From: Rhyzopertha dominica
Lineage: Eukaryota; Arthropoda; Insecta; Coleoptera; Bostrichidae
Assembly: GCA_025024175.1 (NCBI GenBank)
Contig: QCXZ01000041.1
Location: 10,101,786-10,165,785 of the forward strand
Length of the DNA stretch: 64,000 bases
Direction of reading: 5' to 3'
The notes below the pieces were generated by a model. It was not told where the DNA came from. It did no database searches and was given only the letters and a program-made list of their open reading frames with translations. This document shows, piece by piece, positions 50,053 through 60,547 of this stretch; position 1 is the first letter of the stretch, and each line of letters starts with the position of its first letter. A program made the translations under genes and the position numbers.

Positions 50053-51457
50053 AACAAACAAAGTTTTCTGAATTATTAAAAGAAGTAAAAAGACTTTTGA
50101 ACCTCAATAAAATTTAGTGGTTTTAAATTTGACAGTAGTTTTATTTAGACAAAACTATGGCTTATAAGCTTAAAACATTAATTGTTGTGTTAACATTNGA
50201 TTATTTTGTAATAAAATCTTGCTTGAAACGTTGCATGTTTTTGAAATACTTGAGTTGCGTTGCATTATACTAAGAATCGCAGCGACTTCTACAAGGTATA
50301 CATTTTTATAGAAAAAGGTTAGATAAACAGATATGTCGGCCAAAAAAAAGGTACACGGAGGCACAAAAAGTTCCCAGCCAATACACACATGTTTTATACA
50401 TAATAACACATAAAAACAGCATTATGTACCAGATATATGAAATTTGCTTTAAAAAATATGTAACGTATAGGTTTACTTTGTTATGTCTAGGATATATGAT
50501 GTTACATAAGTGCTGCATGTTTATAATACATTATTTGCCAGAGTAAGTTTTGTATAGCACACAGGTCGCGTCTATGTATCGTAAAGGTAAAAAAACGGAG
50601 ATAATATAGAAGATATACGTATCGGGTAACAAAAACTAAATGAGAAAATGATCACAACTTAGTACATAATGTGAATTACTCACGATAATAAAATAAATGC
50701 GGTTAGAGCTGAAATTACTTCTATATATGTATTATTTTGTATTAGAATAATACCTACCAGTTGCAGAAACTTTGGATTCAAGTAAGTGTAAGCACAGAGA
50801 AGAAAAAAGAGATAGAGGTGTGATTTTTAGTTATGAAAATTAGCAGTCTAGAGTGCGCTACCACGCGGAGCCTTACGAGTGTAATCTACAAATCCTTTTT
50901 AAATACAAACTGCACAAGCTTTTGAATTAACAAAGTATTTATGAATTTTATAATAAACCCATCCTTCAAATCTAAAAAGTGTGACCAATATTTTTCTCAT
51001 TTTGATAATTAATTATTATTTTGGGCTCTTTTTGGATACAGTCTCATCTGTTCCAAATGCATTGGATTACTCTGATGGTAGCAGTGAAATAGCTATACGG
51101 TTTAAAAAAAGTTATACTGGACCATTGAGAGCTTAACTTAGGCTCAGTTTCACCCTTCAATGTTCTACAATAAGGTAAACGAGCATCAATACTAATTCGG
51201 ATCATACAAGATTGTGGAGAAAGAAGATTTAGGTATATCTGTAACTGCTATGTAGAACATTGTATATGTATGAGCTGATATCTGATAGTGTATGTGACCT
51301 GCGTGTACCTTGCGTGTAATGTATTTGTTACATTATAATAGTATTATAGCTGTTACGTTACACGTACCTTTTATGTACCTTACGTGTTGCATGTAAATAT
51401 TGTTATATTGTAATGACATAAATTTTATATGTATGACTATGCTGGCTAAAATAATGT
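50053..51457. other. AT-rich DNA, nothing recognised
   Basis: Around 51295-51415 TACCTTGCGTG/TACCTTACGTG-like words recur irregularly. No gene; one N near 50198. Confidence 0.4.
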
Positions 51458-52047
51458 CCAAAATAGGTTTTTTGGAAATATTTCGAAAATGTCAAAATTT
51501 TAGATAAATTTTCTAAAACACTTTTTGTGAGAAATTTTGTTTCCTATCTGATGACATTTTCATTTTTTTGAATATATTAAATATATTCGAAGATATTTAA
51601 GAAAAACCGTTTTCTTTAAGTGACGCTTTTTTGCTAATATCTTCTAAAGAGTTTGCTGTACTGAAAATTTATAACAACTAATAATACTCGCAGTTTTACT
51701 ACTAATCACATACTAAAACAAACAAAATATAAAAAAATAAAAATTTGCAAAAAGGGTAGTTACCCCCCAATTTCGCCCCCTTCCCGATACCCTACTTATC
51801 CCACAAACAATAGGTCGCTTTGGGTAGTTGAGATTTATACGTTTGCCAAATTTCAAATTCATATATTAAGTCTTTCAAAAGTTATCGTGTCCACAAACAA
51901 TACCACAGACACACAGACACAGACAAGAAATTTTTTTGCTCAGATTTTGTTTTTTGCGTTTTCGACCATTTTAAAGCGAATGAGCAAATAAAAATTTTTG
52001 AAAATTCTTTTTGCGATACAATACTTCCCATCCGTTGGATGTGGAAG
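51458..52047. mobile_element. TA-inserting MITE family, copy 2
   Basis: Reverse orientation to copy 1. The right end TTGGATGTGGAAG (52035-52047) is followed by TA. The interior matches copies 1 and 3, for example ATTCGCTTTAAAATGGTCGA, read as its complement, and CTCAACTACCCAAAGCGACC. Left of about 51458 the similarity to copy 1 stops, so this copy lacks the opposite terminus. Confidence 0.82.
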
Positions 52048-52589
52048 TAATTACATGGCTGCTATGTAGCTTTTTTATGTCACATAGATATTGCGGATGA
52101 CATTTTTCAGTGTGCATACATGTTACATATCAAACATGGTTTAAGTAAATGGTGTTATGTAATAGTTACATAAACTATATGTATATGTGTTGGCTGGGTT
52201 ATGACGCTTTAAGTCCGTGGAAAGCCCTGTAGATGGCGCAACATGCAAGTAGTAGTCAATACATCAACATATTTGAATTACTTGTCCAAAAAAACTACCG
52301 AATACAATTTTCTTTGAATACTTCAATGCCTGCTTGAGGAATATCAAAAACAGAATTTGAACTTTAACACCCTGTACTTTTTCTTAGTATTAACTTTTGA
52401 ATTAAGNTAATTCACTTAAGTCGGTTTATTGAGCAACTGAGCCCGGNGTTTCTGTCTTTATGCTACATGTTATTGTACGAAGCTGTTTTATAAAGTTCGG
52501 GAAGATGCCATACTTATATAGGGAGTAAATTGTAAGCGCAAGATTCTGTTTTGGTTCCCGGCACTTTCAAAGTATCGAATTGTCCTCGG

Positions 52590-53160
52590 CTATAATTAAA
52601 CGGGCGTTGGGAATTACGTGTGTAGGAATAATCTTGGACGAGCGTGACTGAGGAGATACCTATCTTCTTTAATTATCGCTTTAATTAAAGTAAGCTTTAT
52701 ATTGTAATTTATGACTTCTTCTGATCCAATTTCCATCTCATTACGTCGATTTAAATTGCACGCGGGTTTATTTAGATTTTCGGATATCCCGGATGTTTGG
52801 ACACGAGCCAGGGCCCTCTTAGAGGAATTCCTTTGTCGACCGCATTCACGACGGGCATACATCTTGCGAATACTGGCATTAAGTATCCGGCATTTACTGC
52901 TTTGCCACGTCAGCTTTGTTCTTCTATCACATATTGACAGCTGAGTCAGTCGCGGTAATGTACATTTTTATTTTGTACTCGCCTTGAAAGAAAAGACCCC
53001 GCCGCCATGAATATTTAACAGTTGGCGAAAATCGCTTATTTATAAATGCCCTTTTGTGTACACGCTGGAACTGACAATGGAAGGATATTCGGGCTACTGT
53101 TCTCCCCGGAAAAAAATAATTATTCAAACGGCCACAAATCATTTTTGTAAAAACACAAGG
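52590..53160. other. Unique block, candidate conserved intronic element
   Basis: The longest GC-richer, repeat-free block in the second half. It contains TTTAATTATCGCTTTAATTA and CTGAGTCAGTCGCGG among other mixed sites, with frames open on both strands but no domain. It lies about 3 kb upstream of the LIM exon, a plausible place for an intronic enhancer. Confidence 0.35.
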
Positions 53161-53639
53161 AATTCAGTCTGGATGTAATTGATGGTCTGCCTCGTCAACC
53201 TGTTTTTGTGTTTGCGAATTCGTAAGCATATTCATTATATGGAAAAACTTACGCCTTCGCTCTCGGCCTATAAAAATCCTGAAGTGTAGTCAAATTACTG
53301 TTTATCCTTCTACTTCGTATTTCCGATAAAATATTATTTTGCAAAGAAAACCTATTTAATATCATGGGTCAAAGATTACTTCCAGGTTCTTACTATTATT
53401 TTATGAACCTCTGAACAGTGATCTGTTCATACTGTTAGATAAAATCATTTACAATTAATTACTCATTAATCATTATCATAAAACGATTTATTAAACTAGG
53501 AATTCTATAATTTTCAGTCTTCATTCGTATCTAGCTGCATAGTTGTCTCCTGCACGCAACGACCGTGTTGCAATCAATGAGGTTTTTGACTACGTGGAAT
53601 AAAAATAATAAATCAAGGCATTGTCGCTTGAGGTACCAT

Positions 53640-54045
53640 CTTAAGCGTTACAAACCAAAATATTCTAAAAGCAGTGGTCTGACAAAAGACAAATAGAGAT
53701 GACAAACGGCACGTAAGCCATAAAGCTCACTCCAAAAACGTTTAATAATCCCAAGAATTTTATTAGTATGTGCAAGCATATGAAGCAAGCGTGCAACCAA
53801 ACTAATACCAATATCTTTGATATGACTGACTTGTTCAGGGACTGTACTACATATATTGCAATAAAACGACGATTTGATCTGTCTCTGTTGAACCTTTTTT
53901 ATTTCCAAATCGTTGCATTTGCACCAAGATGCAAAGGTGTCCAAATCGTTCAGCAGCAGCAATCATCAAGACAGCCTTAAGCAACTTGATATCATCCGCG
54001 AAAATAAGAAAACAGTACAGGCGCTAAATGCTGAACAACATTATT
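53640..54045 (-). mobile_element. Non-LTR reverse transcriptase fragment (palm and thumb)
   Basis: On the minus strand 53991-54002 encodes the catalytic FADD within LIFADDIKLLKAV. After a frameshift the frame at 53648-53962 reads LDTFASWCKCNDLEIKK, then IKDIGISLVARLLHMLAHTN, KILGIIKRFW and YLSFVRPLLLEYFGL. This is the order of the distal RT palm and thumb of jockey/CR1-like elements. Box A and the 3' tail are missing, so it is truncated at both ends. Confidence 0.85.
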
Positions 54046-55921
54046 TGACCAACTACCTGTTTCCAGCTTGTTAGATCGATGTTAGTCAAGTTGGATTAAT
54101 GACGATAGTAATTTTAAAGGAATGAAGTTGGTTTTGTTTGATTCGGATTAATTATTTAAAAGTTACGCCGCATTGAATTGTAGTTTAAAATTGTAAAATT
54201 GGAAAAGTAAATTCGCTGCAAAAAAATAAAAATTATCAAACAAATGTTTTCTTATATACCAAAGCATTTCTTTGAGGCCTTTCTGTTCACTAGAATTCTT
54301 TTGAAATTCATCGCTATTTTAAATGCTACTGCGTTTTTTGGAGAATCTCACTGATTTCAGTGCAAACTTTCGAAGCGTCTGAAGGATCCAGTTGCAAATG
54401 GAAATACATTTTTAGTCTTCTGCGTTTTCTCCTATTTGTAGCTGTTGTCGCAGCGTTTACAAAAAAATGCTGTTGTGCGGTATTTTTTTGTTTTTCGCGA
54501 TTTTAATTTTTTTAAAGAAATACCCAGGCGCAGTGGTTTCCTACAACATATACTTTTGTCCCTTAGGTCATTTGCCACCGATTTTACAAATTTTTATCCT
54601 TCCACTAATGATCGTAATTAAAATTCTTATTTGACCTGAATTAAAAGTTGGAAAAAGCAAAAGATTTATTACAATTGACCTACGTCTATAAAAACCGCGT
54701 TGTTCGTTACATATAGTAAATGGACCTCGGTTGTTAAAGGCTTTGAAATAGTGAAACACATACTTATTCATATATAATTAAAAATATTACCGTTTAACCG
54801 CTTTTATAAATAGGTACCTACCAAAGAAAATTTAATTTATATGCATCAGGAAAAACCCCCAGTGTCAATAATTTAATTAACAACGTAGTAAAGAATAGGC
54901 AATACCACACAAAGTGCTGTCAATTAGAAAAAAGTCGTCTTCCTAAATTATTATACAAAAGAATTTAATTTGTAGTAATACCTTGAGACAATGAGGAGGA
55001 GAAATATAAGATGACTGGAAATACTTTAATGTGATCCACTTCTTAAGAATCGTAGGGGTACTTCAGGAGTAAGCTTTGAATCCTCTACTAAAAAAATAGC
55101 TAAAAGTCTCACATCTAATGCTGTGCAACTTACTTTAGTGTAAATTAACTTGTAGGAACGTTTCCTTTTGTGCTTTTTGGATATGAAGCTTTCTGCACCG
55201 GCATAACACCACATCAGCAGTTATAAATTTGTTAGATTGTCATTCAGCAGAGGAAAGCTTTGGGTAGACGAATAATTATTTAAGCTAAATAAACAACTCC
55301 TCTGGTCAACCCACTCGGGTTCCATGCCTGGTTTCGCCCTTGTTGGGGCTCCTGAGGCGGGAATACCGAGTAAATTGTCCAAAGCAAACTGTTACCTTAG
55401 GTATTTCGCTTAAATTCCGCTAAGGGCGTTAAGCCTCACTAACAAAAGTAATAACTAATAAGTTAAACCGTTTAAAGTAATAGGTGCCATCTATTATGTC
55501 CAATCCACGATCTAAATGTGAAATTGAACTAATAGAACATTTGTTTTATTGCTTGTGTTATTGTAGATATCCCTGTGGTGTTCTTTAGTCAAGTACTAAG
55601 TGCGTATTAAACAAAGTATGTTTTACTTAACTACGCGTATTGTTAGTAGAAATAATGATGGCGAAATAGATCTACCTGTAGTTGGTTGCGGTGCAGACGG
55701 CATAGCATAGACATATATTTTTACGTGTATGATTACTTTGTATTAAATATACAATGTAGGAAAACTTAACCAGATATTCTTACACACTTCGGGTAAACTA
55801 TAATTAAACACCATTATTTGGTCATTAGATCATTAATGACTCAAAACCTAAACGAACGAATGATAACTATCGCAATCCTTAGAAGTTTTGTATTACCTCA
55901 AAAAATAATTTTGAAGGCTGT
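54046..55921. other. Intron directly upstream of the LIM exon
   Basis: AT-rich; no additional exon or element recognised. Confidence 0.5.
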
Positions 55922-55942
55922 CATTGTTTTTCGTTCTTTCAG
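55922..55942 (+). promoter_or_regulatory. 3' splice site of the LIM exon
   Basis: A pyrimidine-rich run (TGTTTTTCGTTCTTTC) leads directly into AG at 55941-55942. The frame is open through this point but contains no ATG, so a splice acceptor explains the exon start better than a translation start. The Ala/Ser-rich coding sequence begins immediately after it. Confidence 0.85.
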
Positions 55943-56219
55943 AATCCGGTGGGGAGCAAGCAAGCGGCCGCACAGCGGTGGCAGTGGCGGGACCGACTCC
56001 GGTGGCCGTGTCCACCGCCGCCAACAGCAGCGCGTCCGCTCCGAGGGATTGTGCCGGCTGCGGTAAAAGGATCACGGAGCGCTTCCTCCTCAAGGCGCTT
56101 GATCTGTTCTGGCATGAGGACTGCCTCAAGTGCGGCTGTTGCGACTGCCGGCTGGGAGAGGTGGGATCGACGTTATATACGAAAGCAAACCTCATACTGT
56201 GCAAGAGGGATTACCTCAG
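55943..56219 (+). CDS. Bx: LIM-only protein (LMO/Beadex) exon encoding LIM domain 1
   Basis: Internal coding exon of a LIM-only co-factor. This family has no DNA-binding domain of its own; in the nucleus it bridges the LDB/Chip adaptor to GATA, bHLH and LIM-homeodomain factors and competes with the latter. The reading frame first gives an Ala/Ser/Gly/Val-rich linker of about 35 residues, then a complete LIM domain at 56050-56211. The domain starts CAGCGK, continues FWHEDCLKCGCCDCRLGEVG, and ends LCKRDYLR, with every zinc ligand present from the CxxC at 56050 to the last CxxD. This is very close to animal LMO1/LMO3/Beadex. A pyrimidine-rich tract and AG (55941-55942) precede the exon, and AG|gtaaat follows it. 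The exon starts after base 1 and ends after base 2 of a codon. No ATG fits at the 5' end, so an upstream coding exon must exist. LIM domain 2 is absent from the remaining 7.8 kb. It is the only clear host exon here. Confidence 0.93.
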
Positions 56220-56225
56220 GTAAAT
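56220..56225 (+). promoter_or_regulatory. 5' splice site of the LIM exon
   Basis: The sequence CAG|gtaaat matches the consensus donor. Reading on without splicing reaches an in-frame TAA at 56221, directly after the DYLR codons. In LMO proteins LIM1 continues into a short linker and then LIM2, so splicing here is required. Confidence 0.88.
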
Positions 56226-56583
56226 GCAGCGGAATAATATTGTTAGGAGAAGGTGGTAATAATTCGCAATATACTCAGAAACGACAAATGAACGGCAGAC
56301 GGGTATTGAATTCCTAGTGTTCTCTATGAAAATTTCAGTAACTAGAGGAACTAGAGCAAACCTTCGCTAAGATAAGAATTACAGTTTTGTGACGACACTT
56401 CTATGCACCTTTCACCTTCTAATTGCTACTGCGGATAACTAGATATTGCAGAAAAAATATTTTTTATTATTATTAGTCGTACAAAGGTGTTAAGACAAGA
56501 GTTGTGGAGTGTAGAAGATAGTGTCTTAAAAAACGGTGTGATTTGTTTTTGTATAGACTGTAGTTGTCGAGTTTTGACACACA
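56226..56583. other. Intron directly downstream of the LIM exon
   Basis: No second LIM domain or other feature was seen before the hAT element begins. Confidence 0.6.
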
Positions 56584-56814
56584 TGACAGACTAGAGGTAG
56601 GTAGTTCCGGCAGGAACTAATTCCAGTGTACTAGTTCCCAGCAGGTACTAGAGGAACTAGTTTCTCGTTCAACGCGGAACTAGTTCCTCAGGAACTAAAC
56701 TGTATAAAATAATCACATTCGTTCGGGGATCTCGGATCTGGTAACTAAGGGACCGCGGTACAAATAGTTCGTACATACATAGTACCTTTGTTCACGTGAG
56801 TATGGGAGCCACAA

Positions 56815-57202
56815 TACTGATCTCTAAATAACTGGATGTCGCATAAGTCATTCAAAACTGTGATAAGTAGCCACCATGCCGCTGGTACTCGTACTATCAA
56901 TTTAACGGCGCGTTAAAATTTTGGGTTAGATCCTTAACTATATAGTATGGTTATGAGTAAACGTAACATCCAGTTTGTACTGTACATGCTTCTTACTCAA
57001 ACACTACAACGATCATCTTTTGGAAATCTGCAGACAGATGATGAGTTCATGATTTTAACCGTCAATCATTAACGTTATATTTACCGCAGAAACGAACCTT
57101 TGTCAAAATTTTTGTACAAGGCGCTAAAGTGGCGTAAATCTATCACAAATAATTTACATGCATTTTGGTATGTAAGCGACATCCAGTTATTTAGAGATCA
57201 GT
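56815..57202. mobile_element. Nested MITE inside the hAT element
   Basis: Ends ACTGATCTCTAAATAACTGG-ATGTCGC (left) and the exact complement at the right (to 57202) form about 27 bp inverted repeats. Direct repeat GAGCCACAA flanks it at 56806-56814 and 57203-57211, an 8-9 bp target duplication as made by hAT or Mutator-type elements. It carries no gene. It inserted after the outer element, so it is the younger of the two. Confidence 0.92.
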
Positions 57203-57501
57203 GAGCCACAACCGCCAAGTTTCCATGGTCTGGGACTGGAATCTTAACAATCAACACAACTAAACAGAAGTCAAAAAAGTTTTTTTGGTAAAATGTACAT
57301 CAGGTAATACTTTTATTATACTTTTTGGCAGTTGGTGGTAACTATCGTCTTTATCTGGCATCCTAATTATGTATTTGATGTATCAGTAAAGCACATTTTG
57401 CATTTGTTTCTAAAGTTCTTGTAATAAACAAGCTGTAGATGATAACACCAGAAATGTTGATTAATTTCTTTGTTTATGCCTACATGAAGTATTTAGGGAT
57501 G

Positions 57502-57533
57502 TTTACTCCGACAAGTGCGCCTGTCGGAGTAAA
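57502..57533. repeat. Perfect 12 bp-stem hairpin
   Basis: TTTACTCCGACA and its exact complement TGTCGGAGTAAA are separated by eight bases. It lies within the outer hAT element; function unknown. Confidence 0.9.
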
Positions 57534-57995
57534 TAATATGCACAGCTATGCGTCTTTATATGTTTTGACTATGCAGCTGTAATAGTAAACAAATTGTTGG
57601 TGGGCTGTATCTTCGATACAACCGCAACTTAAACGTGGCCACATCTGATGTGTTGTAAAAAGACTTATGACTTTTTAAAATATTTTCCAGTATTTACATT
57701 TCGTTACTTACTGTAATAATACTAACAATCTTAAATTATGCGTTAACAAATCTCGTATATAGTTCTTTGTCGCACCCCGTACGCGTTACTGTGCTAAATA
57801 GGCTCCTAGCTCCGGCGCCAGCAAAGGACAGAGGACGCAGTTTTTGCGTGAGGTCTACCGTCTACCTGATTATAACACGTGACACAAACTTACGTCCAGG
57901 AACTAAAGGAACTAAGGAACTAGTTCCTCATCCGTACCGAGACCTAAGGAACTAGTTCCCTTCAAGGAATTAAATGTCCCACCTCTATGACAAAC

Positions 57996-58594
57996 CCTTA
58001 GCATACATTTTAATGAGACTTTTGACTTTTTTGAGCTCCTTCAGCAGCTATTTCTGGAATTCTTACTTTGCTAATTTCTTTGACTGGGATATTTTAATTA
58101 TTGGATGCGGTTACATCTACAGAATTCTTCTTCTTCTGTCTTCCAGCTTTTTTCTGGAAACATCCTTATTATTGTTGTGGATATTCAGTGGTGTGCTTAA
58201 TAAATATAACAGTGCTGTAATTGCTTAATCTTTATTTTACATAGTTTTGTTGCACTTTTCGCTTTTCTTCTCGGGCATTAGTTTTCACTTTCATTTTCAA
58301 AATGTTCTTATGTGTTACATTTATAAGAGCGCGATCTCCCGGATTTTTCCATTTGTGTAAAAAGTTGCCTCCTTCACTGATTTTCGCACTGCCACTCTTT
58401 ATATTTTGTACTAGCTTCGTTTTGAATAAATCTAGGTTAATTAGAGTACCTGAACTCTCCAATTCAAAGGTCGATATTTGTCAGAACGTATTTACTTCCA
58501 TATCCTGCCAATAGTAAAGCTTCAGACTTTAATCTAGCACAACAGGCTTTGAGCTATGTAGCTTGTGTGCTACACTGACGTATTCTTTAACTGG
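57996..58594. other. Intron sequence, nothing firmly recognised
   Basis: The minus-strand frame at 58232-58462 (76 codons, Lys-rich) and plus-strand frames overlapping it have no recognisable domain. Confidence 0.4.
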
Positions 58595-58602
58595 GTTGCA
58601 AC

Positions 58603-60286
58603 CACTGGCTGACTAAGAGGGGGCGGCAGGGGCGGTCCGCCCTGGGTCCCACTTGCAGGGGGGGGGGCAATTATCAACTTAAGAAATTTAATAACTGAAT
58701 TAAAATGTGGTAAATATTTATAGGATAATCTACAAATGACCCCATTATTTAAGCAGATACCTTGGATGACACTTTTTCTGTCAACCAATTAGTTTTGCAG
58801 GCTTGTTCTTAGGTTATCGTGTGTGAAATTAAAAAAATACATGTGGTAACACTGTTGTGCTAACATTGCTGGGTATGGCGCGGAAATGTTTGCATTCGAT
58901 GATAAAATACCAGTGTCAAAGGTCAACCCATCTTTATTTAGAATTAAATCACTCAATTTTAATTTTAAAAAGAGCTGTGCGGAATTTTATGAATATGCTA
59001 AAAATGAAAACGAATACGGCACTCTATCCATGGCCTTTTGCTACTTGGGAATTTCACCCAAATTTGTGCATTACAGCCAGCATCATTTTTATTCATAGTA
59101 ATTTTCATATACAATATATATTTCATATACAATATATAATCTTGTACACCTATACCTAGGGACATACACGAACGCCCATGCCCTAGTCGGGGCTCGAACC
59201 CGAGGCCTCTGGGACCCGAGGCAGACATTCTGTCCTGTGATTCTGTCTACCCGGCTACCGAGGCCGGCAAAAAAAAGACCTTTTGACTGCAGCATAAAAT
59301 AACAAATGATATTCATTCAAATTTAAAACTTGAATGGAGAATATCAATAAAAATATTACATCTAAGATTATTTCATACTACTTTACACACCTAACGAAAC
59401 CCCCATTTTAACCACTTTTTTTCAACGTAGGTAATATTCTACTAAGGCGTTTGACCTTGACATGTGCAAAATTTTTCGCCTGCGGCGCTTTTTTTCACCG
59501 CATATTTCATCGTCGTTCATGTCCTTAGAAATTTAAAGAGGTGGTACCCTAGACGTAAAGAAAAAAGTAAGTACCCAATACATACATTACAATACATTAT
59601 ATTAACTGATATTAGATTAGCAAACCAGTCTAAGTGTAGTTCCGAAAGAAAAGAAAAATTAGCACTGATGAGCAGTAAGGTAGTTTTATCTCGCTATAGG
59701 AGGATTCAATCCTTACAATGCGCAATGCAATGATCCTATGAATTAAATAACAATAGTGATAATGAGTAATATTCTTGTTACACTTGCCTTTAATTATTTA
59801 TCGCATTGTATTGCAATACTCCGAAACCCAAAAGGACAGCAGATCGCGGCAGATGTAACCATTTGGGAAACTAATAAAAGTCAAACTAAGCACGTTAATA
59901 ATATTTCTGAATACTGTACATGATGCCATTTAAAGTCGGTGAGTTTTAAAGCTTACAGGAGGTAAATAATAGCCTAATAGCTCACAATTTTGATAAATAG
60001 ATTGAAACCTCTTGCCATAATGTTCAATAATCCTGTAAGTTTGCGACAAATAGCAGCAGCTTCTCGGGTAATCGCTCCCTTATGTGAGGACTACCTCAAA
60101 GCCCAGGTGGGTATGTACATGAGGATCGTTCTCACGCTGAGATACCATGGGGACCTTGATAATGGATACCATCTGATTTTTATTGATTTTCAAAACGGAG
60201 AAATTATTTATATCGTACAGAGGGCACGGGTAGGAGCCCAGTAGTACATGGCGCCCCGGGCCTCCGGGGGTGTTAGTCCGCCACTG
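58603..60286. mobile_element. hAT-type element with exact 8 bp target duplication, containing a SINE
   Basis: The direct repeat GTTGCAAC flanks both sides (58595-58602 and 60287-60294). The ends are CACTGGCTGACTAA and the complement of CAGTGGCGGACTAA, a known hAT terminus type. The subterminal regions are GC-rich on both sides (GGGGCGGTCCGCCCTGGG, GCGCCCCGGGCCTCCGGG). No transposase domain was recognised in the AT-rich 1684 bp interior. A tRNA-derived SINE at 59103-59271 is inserted in it. Confidence 0.9.
59103..59271 (-). repeat. tRNA-derived SINE nested in the hAT element
   Basis: Read on the minus strand from 59271: GCCGGCCTCGGTAGCCGGGT contains the A-box region and GCCTCGGGTTCGAGCCCCGA the B-box, at tRNA-like spacing, followed by GTATGTCCC. 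The tail at 59103-59143 is an AT-rich direct repeat (ATATATTGTATATGAA twice). Intact promoter boxes make it younger-looking than the SINEs at the left of the window. Confidence 0.85.
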
Positions 60287-60547
60287 GTTGCAACTGATCA
60301 TTTTAGTGGTTACTAAGGTAGGTCCTGAATTGTCTGACCTGGCTTGAAAATGCATAGTATCCAATGCGCACTTAATGCATTTTATTATGAAAACAATTTT
60401 TTGTACCTCTGACACACTCTCACGAGTCTTCTAGTTCAAGTTAAGTTTACAGTCGAAAACTTCATGTCTGATAATTTGTATGGTCCTTGATGCAACTTGG
60501 TGATATTTGACATCTGTCATTTGCATGTTTACGCCAATATACCTATA

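Larger units (their letters stand above)
56592..57987. mobile_element. hAT-type element with subterminal GGAACTAGTTCC palindromes
   Basis: The ends TAGAGGTAGG and the complement of TAGAGGTGGG lie between TGACAGAC (56584-56591) and TGACAAAC (57988-57995), an 8 bp target duplication with one mismatch, as for hAT. Both ends carry GGAACTAGTTCC palindromes: exact at 56676-56687, 57916-57927 and 57948-57959, plus several partial copies. These are the likely transposase-binding sites. No transposase frame is recognisable in the 1396 bp, part of which is a nested element at 56815-57202. It sits in the intron just downstream of the LIM exon. Confidence 0.9.

Noticed and set aside
55310..55380. GC-richer segment upstream of the LIM exon considered as an extra exon
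   Set aside because: No open frame with splice sites of the phase needed and no LMO-like peptide.
55893..56317. Other long frames on both strands over the LIM exon
   Set aside because: They are shadows of the GC-rich exon; only one frame gives the LIM domain.
58232..58462. 76-codon Lys-rich minus-strand frame considered as a Myb/SANT-like DNA-binding protein
   Set aside because: Only general basic composition; no defining tryptophans or motif.
60080..60415. 111-codon minus-strand frame
   Set aside because: It crosses the right boundary and target duplication of the hAT-type element, so it is not a natural coding unit.
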